Source: Comamonas testosteroni TK102 (GTDB lineage Bacteria; Pseudomonadota; Gammaproteobacteria; Burkholderiales; Burkholderiaceae_C). From it: 64,000 bases of DNA. Location of the stretch: NCBI RefSeq assembly GCF_000739375.1, contig NZ_CP006704.1, positions 2,480,001 through 2,544,000 of the forward strand. Direction: 5' to 3'. The position numbers were made by a program, and so were the translations under genes. Numbering within the stretch: position 1 is the first letter of the stretch; every line of letters begins with the position of its first letter. This document shows, piece by piece, positions 23,910 to 31,920 of the stretch. The notes below the pieces were generated by a model. The model was not told the DNA's origin, did no database searches, and saw only the letters and a list, made by a program, of their open reading frames with translations.

Positions 23910-25102
23910 TGGCTGCTCCAGACCCACTGCACCAGAGGGCGAGACGGGGTCCAGGAATGCATGCTGCCCAGGCCCTGTGCTTCGCTCCATTGCAGCTGAT
24001 ACAGCTGGCCGCCATGCGTGCGGTGCAATTCCAGCAGCAGCGCCTGGGTGTGCAGCGCCACGGCATTCACCACCAGCCGCCAAGGCCCGGAGAGGCGCAT
24101 GCATAGGGCATCGAACAGCTCGGCGCTGAAGCCGCCGCCGACAAAGACGGCCTGCGGCGCTGGCTGCAGACGGGGCAGGGCTGCCAGGGCGTGGCCATGA
24201 ACCACTTCGAGCCCTGTCGCATAGCGCTCAGCATTCTGCGCAATATTGGCTGCACGCGCGCCATGCTGCTCCACGCAGATGGCCTGGCCGCCAGCCAGGC
24301 ACCACTCGACGGCGACCGAGCCCGAACCTGCCCCCAGATCCCAGAGCCACTCGCCTTTTCGCGGTGCCAGCGCGGCCAGCGTCATGGCGCGCACCGGGCT
24401 TTTGGTGATCTGCCCGTCATGTGCAAACTCACTGACGGGCAGGCCTGGCACCTGGGGCAGACCTTTTCCGCCGCGCGCTTCGAAAGCCGCAGTCACGGGG
24501 GCCTTGGCCGGCTGGGTTGCCAACAGCGATGCCAGCTCGCGCGCCGTGCCACTGCGGATGTCCTGCTGATCGCTGCCTGCCTGCTCCACCAGCCACAGCG
24601 GGCTGTCACCCCAGCCCTGCTGCAGCAGCCACTGTGCCAGGGTGTGAGCGGCCGGGCCATCACGCAGCAGGCAGATAAAGCGCTCTTGAGGCGCCAGCAG
24701 AGACGTCAGGCTGCTCAGGCTGCGGGCATGCAGGCCCAGGCAATGGGTACGCTCCTGGGACCAGCCCAGCTCGCCCGCAACCCAGGCAAATGTCGAGGCT
24801 TGAGGGTAATTGCGCCACTCGCCCAGCTCCAGGTGCCTGGCCAGCGATGCACCGGCACCGAAGTGAAACGGATCGCCGGACACCAGCACGGCCACGCCTG
24901 GCTGTCCGCGCAGCTGCAGCACTGGCTCGACGCTGAAGGGGACGGGCCAGGCCCTGCCGCGCGTCCCTGCTTGTGCCAGCGCCAGATGACGCGGACTGCC
25001 GAACACAACACTGGCATCATCCAGGGCTCGTCGCGCTGCAGGGTTCAGGCCTTCCAGCCCTGATGGATGAATTCCGATAATTGAAAGCCACGGATTGGCC
25101 AT
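23906..25102 (-). CDS. cobL: Precorrin-6Y C5,15-methyltransferase (decarboxylating), CobL
   Basis: Bifunctional enzyme, 398 aa, that methylates C-5 and C-15 and decarboxylates the ring C acetate. The N-terminal CbiE-like half (~3-205) starts WLSIIGIHPSGLEGL. The C-terminal CbiT-like methyltransferase half (~215-398) carries MTLAALAPRKGEWLWDLGAGSGSVAVEW. The start at 25102 is preceded by AGGAG about 12 bases upstream. That site lies inside the coding sequence of the divergent cobK, whose ATG overlaps this one by two bases. A GTG start at 25129 is less likely. Confidence 0.94.
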   Translation of the reverse strand: MANPWLSIIGIHPSGLEGLNPAARRALDDASVVFGSPRHLALAQAGTRGRAWPVPFSVEPVLQLRGQPGVAVLVSGDPFHFGAGASLARHLELGEWRNYPQASTFAWVAGELGWSQERTHCLGLHARSLSSLTSLLAPQERFICLLRDGPAAHTLAQWLLQQGWGDSPLWLVEQAGSDQQDIRSGTARELASLLATQPAKAPVTAAFEARGGKGLPQVPGLPVSEFAHDGQITKSPVRAMTLAALAPRKGEWLWDLGAGSGSVAVEWCLAGGQAICVEQHGARAANIAQNAERYATGLEVVHGHALAALPRLQPAPQAVFVGGGFSAELFDALCMRLSGPWRLVVNAVALHTQALLLELHRTHGGQLYQLQWSEAQGLGSMHSWTPSRPLVQWVWSSQ

Positions 25103-25850
25103 GACCCAAGTTCTCCTGTTAGGCGGCACTTTCGATGCCTATATGTTGTCCACGCTGCTGCATGAGGCCGGGCTGCAAGCCATCTATTCCTATGCCGGGG
25201 CCACCCAGACGCGCCGTACTCCGGCCCTGCCGGTGCGTGTGGGTGGCTTTGGCGGCGTGCAGGGGTTGGTCGATTACCTGAGTGCGCATCACATCACCCA
25301 TGTCATCGACGCCACCCACCCGTTCGCGGCACAGATGAGTGCCAATGCCATCGCGGCCTGCGCCCAACTGGATCTGCCCCTGCTGTCCATGGAGCGGCCA
25401 GCCTGGCAGCCGCTGCCCGGCGATCAATGGCAGCATGTGCCGGATATGGCGGCTGCCGCACAGGCCTTGAGTCGGTCTTTGAAGCGGGTGTTTCTGGCCA
25501 TAGGGCGCAAGCAGCTGGCGGCGTTTGCGGGCCTGGCCGGCGAGCACCAGTTTGTGCTGCGCGTCATCGACCAGGAGGGCGGTGCCTTGCCGTTGCCGGC
25601 ATCCAGCTATGAGCTGATCGCGGCGCGCGGCCCATTTCGGCTCGCCGATGAGCTGGCGCTGCTCGGGCAGTACCGCATCGACTGCATCGTCAGCAAGAAT
25701 GCCGGTGGCGCAGATACCTATGCCAAGATCGAGGCCGCGCGGCAACTGGGTATTGCCGTCATCATGGTCGACAGACCGGTGCTGGCGCCGCGCGCCCAGT
25801 GCCAGAACCCGCAGCAGGCCATGGAGTGGCTGCAGCAGCAGTGCTGCTGA
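25101..25850 (+). CDS. cobK: Precorrin-6A reductase, CobK
   Basis: NADPH-dependent reductase that makes precorrin-6B, 249 aa. It begins TQVLLLGGTFDAYMLSTLL and carries the CobK/CbiJ patterns VIDATHPFAAQMSANA and a C-terminal IDCIVSKNAGGADTYAKIEAARQLGIAVIMVDRP. It is the only plus-strand gene among the cobalamin genes. Its ATG (25101) and the cobL ATG (25102-25100) overlap head to head, and it faces the end of cobJ with a 31-base gap. A TTG two codons upstream is a possible alternative start. Its promoter must lie within cobL. Confidence 0.94.
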   Translation: MTQVLLLGGTFDAYMLSTLLHEAGLQAIYSYAGATQTRRTPALPVRVGGFGGVQGLVDYLSAHHITHVIDATHPFAAQMSANAIAACAQLDLPLLSMERPAWQPLPGDQWQHVPDMAAAAQALSRSLKRVFLAIGRKQLAAFAGLAGEHQFVLRVIDQEGGALPLPASSYELIAARGPFRLADELALLGQYRIDCIVSKNAGGADTYAKIEAARQLGIAVIMVDRPVLAPRAQCQNPQQAMEWLQQQCC

Positions 25851-25881
25851 GCACTTTTGCGCGGCAGGACCTTGAGCGTAC

Positions 25882-26685
25882 TCAGGCATGGTCGCTCACA
25901 ATAGAAGGGACGCTGCTGAAGGCTTCATAGCTGCGCGGGGTGTAGACATGCTTGCCCACCTGCCTGGTCTGGCTGTTGCCTACGATCACCACCGTGCGCA
26001 TATCGGCCATATCGGCCCGTGCATCCAGCAGCTTCACGACCCGCAGCGTCTCATCGGGGCGACTTACGTTGCGGGCAAAGCAGATCAGGCGCTCGGGCTC
26101 GCACTCCTGCTGCAGCACCTGCAGGGCGCGCGAGAAGCCTTCGGGACGCGAGCGCGAGCAGGGGTTGTAGAAGGCCATGGCGAAATCGGCCTGGGCGGCC
26201 AGACGGACGCGGCGCTCGATGATGCTGGCGGGTTTGAGGTTGTCGGACAGATTGATGGTGCAGAAGTCATGTCCCAAGGGGGCGCCCAGGCGGGCTGCTG
26301 CTGCCAGCATGGCGGTGATGCCCGGCTGCACCTGCACGTCCACGCCTTGCCAGCGGGCATGCTCCTCCCGGCAGGCCTGCTCCAGCGTCTCGAACACGGC
26401 ACTGGCCATGGCGAACACGCCCGGGTCGCCCGACGAGAGCATCAGCACCTTGCGGCCCTGGGCTGCAAGATTCAAGGCGTTGCGCGCACGCTCCAGCTCC
26501 TCACGGTTGTCGCTGGCATGCAGTTGCAGGTGCTCCAGGCCCTGCAGCCGCGCTACGTAAGGAAAGTAGCCGAATGCATCGCTGGCGCTGGCAATGCTGT
26601 CGCGTACCTGCTGCGTCAGCAAGGCATCATCGCCCGGGCCCAGGCCCAGCACCAAGAGTTGTGGAGGCATTGAGGTCTTGCTCAT
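25882..26685 (-). CDS. cobJ: Precorrin-3B C17-methyltransferase, CobJ
   Basis: SAM-dependent methyltransferase and ring-contraction enzyme, 267 aa. The start at 26685 gives MSKTSMPPQLLVLGLGPGDDALLTQQVRDSIASA. The frame is open further upstream but only over the end of cobI. Motifs include GYFPYV (ring-contraction group), VLMLSSGDPGVFAMASAVFE, QPGITAMLAAAARLGAPLGHDFC and DFAMAFYNPCSRSRP. It begins 10 bases after cobI and faces cobK, so it may be the last gene of the riboswitch-led cobGHIJ message unless reading continues antisense through cobK. Confidence 0.94.
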   Translation of the reverse strand: MSKTSMPPQLLVLGLGPGDDALLTQQVRDSIASASDAFGYFPYVARLQGLEHLQLHASDNREELERARNALNLAAQGRKVLMLSSGDPGVFAMASAVFETLEQACREEHARWQGVDVQVQPGITAMLAAAARLGAPLGHDFCTINLSDNLKPASIIERRVRLAAQADFAMAFYNPCSRSRPEGFSRALQVLQQECEPERLICFARNVSRPDETLRVVKLLDARADMADMRTVVIVGNSQTRQVGKHVYTPRSYEAFSSVPSIVSDHA

Positions 26686-26695
26686 GGCGGCGCGA

Positions 26696-27436
26696 TCACA
26701 TGTCATTGGCCGGGCGGCGGCCCTGGCCGTGCACGACGATGATGGCGAAGTAAGGGCAGCGATCGGGCGCATCGCGCAGCGGCATGACCTGCTGATCGCT
26801 CATGGTGCCGTTGATGACCAGCCAGGCACGGTCCAGCTTGCCTTGTTCGTCCAGCAGCCCACGGATGCGTCCCAGATGCCGCCCCACCTTCATGATGACC
26901 AGCGCGTCCGAGCGCGCCATATGCTCGCGCAGCGGCGTATCGGGCAAGGTCGCGGGCAGCACGCTCATCACATCGTCACCCCAGGTCATGGGAATGCCGG
27001 TGGCATGCCAGCAGCCCACCATGCCGGGGATGCCGGGCAGCACTTCCACGGTCACCTGTTCAGCTTGGCGCAGACGCACATAGAGGTGCATGAAGGAGCC
27101 GTAGAAGAACGGATCGCCTTCGCAGAGCACGATCACATCCTCGCTGCGCGTGAGCTGCGTCAGCCGGACCTGCCAGTCCTGATAGAAACTGGACAACTGG
27201 GCGATATAGCGCGGGTCGTCGTGCGGAATTTCCGTGGTCAGCGGGTACTCCATCGGGTACTCCGTGACCTCGGCATGCAGCAGGCCGTTGACCAGTTGCC
27301 GTGCCTTGCCCGGGTGACCGCGCTTGCGGAAGTAGGCCACATGACGGGCGTTTCTCAGCAGGCGGTCGGCCTTCACGCTCATCATGTCGGGATCGCCGGG
27401 GCCCAGTCCCACGCAGAAGATTTTTCCGTGATTCAT
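26696..27436 (-). CDS. cobI: Precorrin-2 C20-methyltransferase, CobI
   Basis: Adds the C-20 methyl group to precorrin-2, the entry to the corrin branch, 246 aa. The start at 27436 gives MNHGKIFCVGLGPGDPDMMSVKADRLL. Also present are VIVLCEGDPFFYGSFMHLYVRL and VLPGIPGMVGCWHATGIPMTWGDDVMSVLPATL, the CobI/CbiL pattern. The gap to cobH is 11 bases. The longer frame to 27712 overlaps cobH in another frame and is a shadow. Confidence 0.94.
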   Translation of the reverse strand: MNHGKIFCVGLGPGDPDMMSVKADRLLRNARHVAYFRKRGHPGKARQLVNGLLHAEVTEYPMEYPLTTEIPHDDPRYIAQLSSFYQDWQVRLTQLTRSEDVIVLCEGDPFFYGSFMHLYVRLRQAEQVTVEVLPGIPGMVGCWHATGIPMTWGDDVMSVLPATLPDTPLREHMARSDALVIMKVGRHLGRIRGLLDEQGKLDRAWLVINGTMSDQQVMPLRDAPDRCPYFAIIVVHGQGRRPANDM

Positions 27437-27447
27437 GGTGACTCTTC

Positions 27448-28077
27448 CTACTCCACCGTGGTTGCCAGCGCGTTGATGGCGGCAACCGTGATGGCGGAGC
27501 CGCCGAGGCGCCCTTGCACGATGGCAAACGGAATCTGTCCCCATTCGCGCAGCGCGTCCTTGGACTCCGCCGCTCCCACAAAGCCGACCGGGCAGCCGAC
27601 GATGGCGGCCGGGCGCGGGCAGTGCGGGTCCTGCAGCATATGGAGCAGATGAAACAGGGCCGTCGGCGCATTGCCGATGGCGACTACAGCGCCGTCCAGA
27701 TGCTCGCGCCACAGCTCCAGTGCTGCGGCGCTGCGGGTGTTGCCCATATCGGCGGCCAGCGCTGGCACACGCGGGTCCTGCAGGGTGCAGATGATGGGGT
27801 TTTGGGCCGACAGGCGCTTGCGCGTGATGCCCTCGCTGACCATGCGTGCATCGCAGAGTACGGGTGCTCCGCGCTGCAGCGCGGCTTCCGCGGCTGCGGC
27901 AAAGGTCGGGGAGAAATGGATGTGCGCGGCCAGCTCCACCATGCCGGCTGCGTGAATCATGCGGCAGGCGACCCGCTCTTCCACGGGGTTGAAGCGCTTG
28001 AGATCGGCCTCGCGGCGGATGATGCTGAACGATTGCCGGTAAATCTCTTCACCGCACTTTTCATAGTTGTAGGTCAT
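27448..28077 (-). CDS. cobH: Precorrin-8X methylmutase, CobH
   Basis: Moves the C-11 methyl group to C-12, giving hydrogenobyrinic acid, 209 aa. The start MTYNYEKCGEEIYRQSFSIIRREADL is standard. The conserved catalytic-His region is RMIHAAGMVELAAHIHFSP, and VVAIGNAPTALFHLLHML and AAIVGCPVGFVGAAESKDAL are near-identical to the family pattern. It overlaps the end of cobG by 17 bases. The long frame to 28827 is not used. Confidence 0.95.
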   Translation of the reverse strand: MTYNYEKCGEEIYRQSFSIIRREADLKRFNPVEERVACRMIHAAGMVELAAHIHFSPTFAAAAEAALQRGAPVLCDARMVSEGITRKRLSAQNPIICTLQDPRVPALAADMGNTRSAAALELWREHLDGAVVAIGNAPTALFHLLHMLQDPHCPRPAAIVGCPVGFVGAAESKDALREWGQIPFAIVQGRLGGSAITVAAINALATTVE

Positions 28078-29401
28078 TGAGTTGTTGCTGTATATCGTGT
28101 GGATCGGAGTCCAGAGGCCGATAGGGAATGGAGGCCCGGGCCGATGGCTGTGCTTCGGCGGGGCTGGCGTGCAGCCATATCTGGCCCGCTGCGTCCTGGC
28201 TGGCAAACACCACATTTGTCGCATCGGCAGGCAGGGCACAGAGCTTGGCGCAGCCGCTGATATGAAGATGCCGGTCCGCCGCCTGTGAGCTGGCGAACCG
28301 CAGTGCCATGGACTGGGCCGGGATATGGGCCTGAGGGCAGTTGGGGGCGCCGGTGCAGGCCGAGACCCGCAGGCGCACATCGGTGGACTGGCGGATCCAG
28401 TCCCAGGAATCAAGCCGGGCAGGCAGTGAATCCAGATGCTTGTTCGGCAGCAGCAAGGATCTCCAGGGCGTGACCCGGATCTCCGCCTGTTCGGGCATCG
28501 GAGCCGCCAGCTTCTGTATGGCCCATGCGTCCAGGCGCCCCAGCGGGGCGCCCAGCAGCAGGCCGTGAGGGTTGAGTGCTCCGGGCCGCAACGGCTTGGC
28601 AGTGGTCTTGTCCTGAGTGCGGGGCTCAAGGTGATGACTGGCCCTGGCGAGCCCGCAGGCCTGAAAGTCAATGGGCTTTGCAAGGGCGCGCAATCGGCCT
28701 GCCGCCTGCGCGCTGCGCTCACGGGCAAACCACAGTGCAATCCGTACGGCGGCCTGGACGGCTGCCGGTGCGCTCTCAAAACCGTACCAGTCTGCCGATT
28801 GGCCCAGCGCAAGCCCATAGCGCCCATCGGCGCAGGGCCATAGCTGAAGGTCGGAGCTCAGGCTTTGGAGATGGCACTGCGGGTCGTCGACCAGCATGTC
28901 GAATTTGCCGGGCAGGGCAGACATGTCCTGCTGTTGCAGGGTCAGGGGACTTAGATCCCGCGCCACTGCCACGGAAAGGGCCAGAGCCAGTGCGTGGGTG
29001 CGATCTCCTCTGGCGTAGAACGGCGTGCAGTGCACGGCAGGCGCCAGATCTGCCTGTTCATCAGCAGGAGCCAGTCTGGAGACAACGAGCGCCGCGCGCA
29101 GGGCAGGCAGCGCCGATTCGCGCACGCCGCGCAATTGCAGATTGCCGAGGCGCGTCAGCTCGATCTGGCCTGAGGCGTGGGTTCGTGCGAGCTCGGCCAA
29201 TACCAGCCATTGAGCGGCGCTGAGAGACGCGCAGCGAGGGCGCACGCGAACGATCCAGCCGTCCTGTGCCTGCATGGGCTTCCAGGTGCTGGGGCACCAG
29301 CCGCGAATCTGGATGGGCTCAGGGCTGGACAAGCGCTGCTCCAGGCGAAGCGGCCAGGGCACGGCCGGCCCACTGGGACAAATCTGACTGGCAAATTCCA
29401 T
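28061..29401 (-). CDS. cobG: Precorrin-3B synthase, CobG
   Basis: Oxygen-dependent iron-sulfur monooxygenase of the aerobic pathway, 446 aa from the ATG at 29401. A GTG at 29491 would add 30 residues. It belongs to the nitrite/sulfite reductase fold, and two ferredoxin-like halves are visible. The Cys ligands of the [4Fe-4S] cluster are ACTGAPNC and GCAKLC near residues ~360-405. N-terminal GWIVRVRPRCASLSAAQW and LGNLQLRG match the family. First gene after the cobalamin riboswitch. Confidence 0.9.
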   Translation of the reverse strand: MEFASQICPSGPAVPWPLRLEQRLSSPEPIQIRGWCPSTWKPMQAQDGWIVRVRPRCASLSAAQWLVLAELARTHASGQIELTRLGNLQLRGVRESALPALRAALVVSRLAPADEQADLAPAVHCTPFYARGDRTHALALALSVAVARDLSPLTLQQQDMSALPGKFDMLVDDPQCHLQSLSSDLQLWPCADGRYGLALGQSADWYGFESAPAAVQAAVRIALWFARERSAQAAGRLRALAKPIDFQACGLARASHHLEPRTQDKTTAKPLRPGALNPHGLLLGAPLGRLDAWAIQKLAAPMPEQAEIRVTPWRSLLLPNKHLDSLPARLDSWDWIRQSTDVRLRVSACTGAPNCPQAHIPAQSMALRFASSQAADRHLHISGCAKLCALPADATNVVFASQDAAGQIWLHASPAEAQPSARASIPYRPLDSDPHDIQQQLNDLQL

Positions 29402-29543
29402 GCAACATAGGTCATCCACGGTCGGTTTGGCCGATACCCGGGCCAGACAAAGGAAATGTGCAGAGGGAAATGAAGAGGTGATGAGCCGCACGCAGGCGTC
29501 GGCATATCACAAGCCACATGCAATCCCGCTGCGCCTTGTACAC

Positions 29544-29724
29544 ATCAGGCCGGTCTCCGGACTTACAGAGCCCACCTGAGGGTGGCATGTCGATGCGCCT
29601 TCCCGCTTTCGCAGTGGCGGCCATGGCCGTGGGCCAGAGCGTGCATCGCCATATCTCTGATTACCGTTGCGGGTGCAGTGCAGGATTGATGGAGATTCCA
29701 TTCACCTGCTTCTCGTTTCACCTC
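29544..29724 (-). promoter_or_regulatory. Cobalamin riboswitch 1 (before cobG)
   Basis: Read on the minus strand: AAACGAGAAGCAGGTGAA, then CTGCACCCGCAACGGTAA (the conserved core near 29660-29680), a GGGAAGGCGCATCGAC segment and the B12 box AAGTCCGGAGACCGGCC (29549-29565). It lies 143 bases before cobG and should shut down cobGHIJ when adenosylcobalamin is plentiful. Confidence 0.93.
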
Positions 29725-29890
29725 CGCGCGCAGAGCACGCCATGAGGCACCTGTGGTGGCGCGATCTTACGCGATAAACCTGGTGCACACGGCCCAATTC
29801 ATCGGCCTGGTGGCAGCTTTCCTGCCGCCTGTGCGGCTACCTGGTATCGATAAGACGAGCAGGCGGAGCGGCGTGATGTCTTGTCAGATG

Positions 29891-29949
29891 ATTATCAAAG
29901 TAGATAGCTACTGGCGCTTTTCTGCTAAGCGATAGAGGTCTTTTTCAGG
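29891..29949 (+). repeat. Dispersed intergenic repeat, copy A
   Basis: A ~58-bp element with the core TAGATAGCTACTGGCGCTTTT and AGCGATAGAGGTCTTTTTCAG. It overlaps the 3' end of the ChlD-like gene. Related copies are near 35743, 48524 and (inverted) 53868. Confidence 0.65.
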
Positions 29950-30532
29950 TGAATTCCAGCGGTAGCCGAAGGGTGTTCGGCCAGACCTTTGCCAGTCGCT
30001 CGGCACCGCCAAACCGACGCGTGCTCTGGCCCGCAGCGTTTTCACAGTCCACCAGAATCTGTGCCACGGCAGGTACGGGGCCGCGCTCCAGCTGCAGCAC
30101 ATCGGGGCTGCGGAAGTCGCTGAGCAGCCACAGGCAGGATGGTTGCCGGGAGTATCTGGCCGCCATCTGCCAGCCTGAATCCAGGGCCTGGGCCAGCGGT
30201 GTGCCGCCACCGCCGCGTAGCGGCTCGATCAGTTCGGCATTCCAGCGTGGCGCCCGCGTGGGCTCCAGCAGCCAGTGCAGGCGGCCTGCGCCGAAGCACA
30301 GCAGGGCCACGGCTTCGCGCTGCAGATAGGCCCGGCGCAGCCACTGCAGCAGCAGGCCCTTGGCCTGGGCAAACGCGCCGCTCTCCACCATCGAGGCCGA
30401 GCAGTCCAGCAGGAACAGGTGTTGCCTGCGCACCGTTCCCTCGGGCTGGTGCCAGCGCAGATGGGCGGGTGCCAGTGGCAGCCCCTGGCGCTGGCGCAGG
30501 GTGGCAGTCCAGTCAATCGATGCCCCTGGCAT
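29945..30532 (-). CDS. VWA-domain chelatase subunit (ChlD/BchD-like)
   Basis: Probable adaptor subunit of a Mg/Co-chelatase AAA complex, 195 aa from the first ATG. The von Willebrand A domain has the MIDAS motif FLLDCSASM (about residue 46-54), then the GGGGTPLAQALDSGW region with the second metal-binding threonine. No ribosome binding site precedes the ATG at 30532, and homologous-looking linker sequence (SAGRGQVGSANQG) continues upstream in frame over the end of the ChlI-like gene. Translation may therefore begin earlier at a non-standard codon or by coupling. Together with CobN and the ATPase it could form a cobaltochelatase in place of CobS/CobT. Confidence 0.75.
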   Translation of the reverse strand: MPGASIDWTATLRQRQGLPLAPAHLRWHQPEGTVRRQHLFLLDCSASMVESGAFAQAKGLLLQWLRRAYLQREAVALLCFGAGRLHWLLEPTRAPRWNAELIEPLRGGGGTPLAQALDSGWQMAARYSRQPSCLWLLSDFRSPDVLQLERGPVPAVAQILVDCENAAGQSTRRFGGAERLAKVWPNTLRLPLEFT

Positions 30533-30609
30533 CTTGTGGACGCTGGATACGGCATGGCTGGCCAGGGCCAGACCTTGGTTGGCGGAGCCGACTTGCCCCC
30601 GGCCGGCGC

Positions 30610-31920
30610 TCAGCGCAGCAGACCGGAGGCCCGGGCTTTTTTTGCGGCCAGGGCCTCCAGGGCTGCCTGTGCCATGGCGTCGGCCTGTTGAGGCTCGAAG
30701 ACGACGCTGCTCACGGCTTGAGCCTGACCCCAGCCGGCAGGCGGCTGTTCGAGGCCCGGGCCGGCGTCTTGAGGCAAGGAGCCGGTGGCGCCGGGCTCGC
30801 GGGAGGCCGTTGAAGGGGATGCTGACGCCTGGATACCAGGCTCTGTGCGGTCTTTGCGATCCGTGCTGGATGGCGCAGCGGGCACGGCCGAAGCTGTGCC
30901 TGCGGGAGTCTGCTGGGGCTGACTGGCGCTGCCCGGGTCTGGCTGGGCAGCACGATGCTGCAGTACCAGTGGCGCGACTTCGGCCACATGGGCTGGCGTG
31001 ATGCTGTGACTGCCTTGCCAGGCTGCCAGGGCGCGCGCAGCGCGCAGCATGACCAGGTCGGCACGCAGTCCGTCCACCTGGGCGGCAATGCATTGCAGGG
31101 CCACGGCCTCGTGGACGTCATCGCTCCAGGCCAGCTCCGAGGCATTGCGGCAACGGCTGCGGGCCTGCGCCAGCCGCTGGCGGATCTCCTGCTGGCGGGC
31201 CGCATGGGATTGCACAAAGCCCTGGGGGTCCAGGTCAAAGCGCAGCCTGGCCTTGACGATGCTGCTGCGCAGCTGCGGGTCCTGGGGATTGTCCAATTGC
31301 ACACAAAGGCCCAGGCGGTCCAGCAACTGCGGGCGCAGCATGCCTTCCTCGGGGTTCATGGTGCCGACCAGCACAAAGCGTGCAGCATGGCTGTGCGAGA
31401 TCCCGTCGCGCTCTATGCGATTGATGCCGGAGGCTGCCACATCAAGCAGCACATCGACGATGGCATCGGGCAGCAGATTGATCTCATCGACATAGAGAAC
31501 CCCTTCGTGCGCCTTGGCGATCAGGCCCGGAGCAAAAGCCACCTCATGGCCCGCCAGAGCCTTGGACAGGTCCAGACTGCCGGTCACATGCTCGATGGAG
31601 GCGCCTAGCGGCAGGGTGACGAAAGGTGCAGGTGCCAGCAGATCCGCCAGCGCACGTGCTGCCGTGGACTTTGCCGTGCCGCGCGGGCCCCGGATGAGCA
31701 CGCCGCCCAGCTGTGGCTCGATCGCTGCCAGCAGCAGAGCCTGCACGAGTGCGGGCTGTCCCTGTATGGCAGACAAGGGAAAGACCCTCTGAGCGGCTTC
31801 GCCACTTCCTCCCTGCGGGGGGAGGAGGCCTTCGCTGCGAGGCGCTGCGGCCGGCTTAGGCTCTTGCTTGGTGCCCCTGGCTTGGTGCAGGCCGGTTTCA
31901 CAGGAATTGAACTCTTTCAT
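30610..31920 (-). CDS. AAA+ magnesium-chelatase-like ATPase (ChlI/BchI-type)
   Basis: ATPase motor, 436 aa. The start at 31920 overlaps the cobN stop (ATGA). The Walker A motif is RGPRGTAKSTAAR (~65-77), Walker B is GVLYVDEINLL (~140-150), and RFVLVGTMNPEEGMLRPQLLDRLGLCV is the sensor/arginine-finger region shared with ChlI and BchI. After about residue 310 there is a Pro/Ala/Ser-rich linker typical of the chelatase I-D junction, which suggests it was derived from a fused I-D protein. Predicted to drive cobalt insertion by CobN. Confidence 0.88.
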   Translation of the reverse strand: MKEFNSCETGLHQARGTKQEPKPAAAPRSEGLLPPQGGSGEAAQRVFPLSAIQGQPALVQALLLAAIEPQLGGVLIRGPRGTAKSTAARALADLLAPAPFVTLPLGASIEHVTGSLDLSKALAGHEVAFAPGLIAKAHEGVLYVDEINLLPDAIVDVLLDVAASGINRIERDGISHSHAARFVLVGTMNPEEGMLRPQLLDRLGLCVQLDNPQDPQLRSSIVKARLRFDLDPQGFVQSHAARQQEIRQRLAQARSRCRNASELAWSDDVHEAVALQCIAAQVDGLRADLVMLRAARALAAWQGSHSITPAHVAEVAPLVLQHRAAQPDPGSASQPQQTPAGTASAVPAAPSSTDRKDRTEPGIQASASPSTASREPGATGSLPQDAGPGLEQPPAGWGQAQAVSSVVFEPQQADAMAQAALEALAAKKARASGLLR

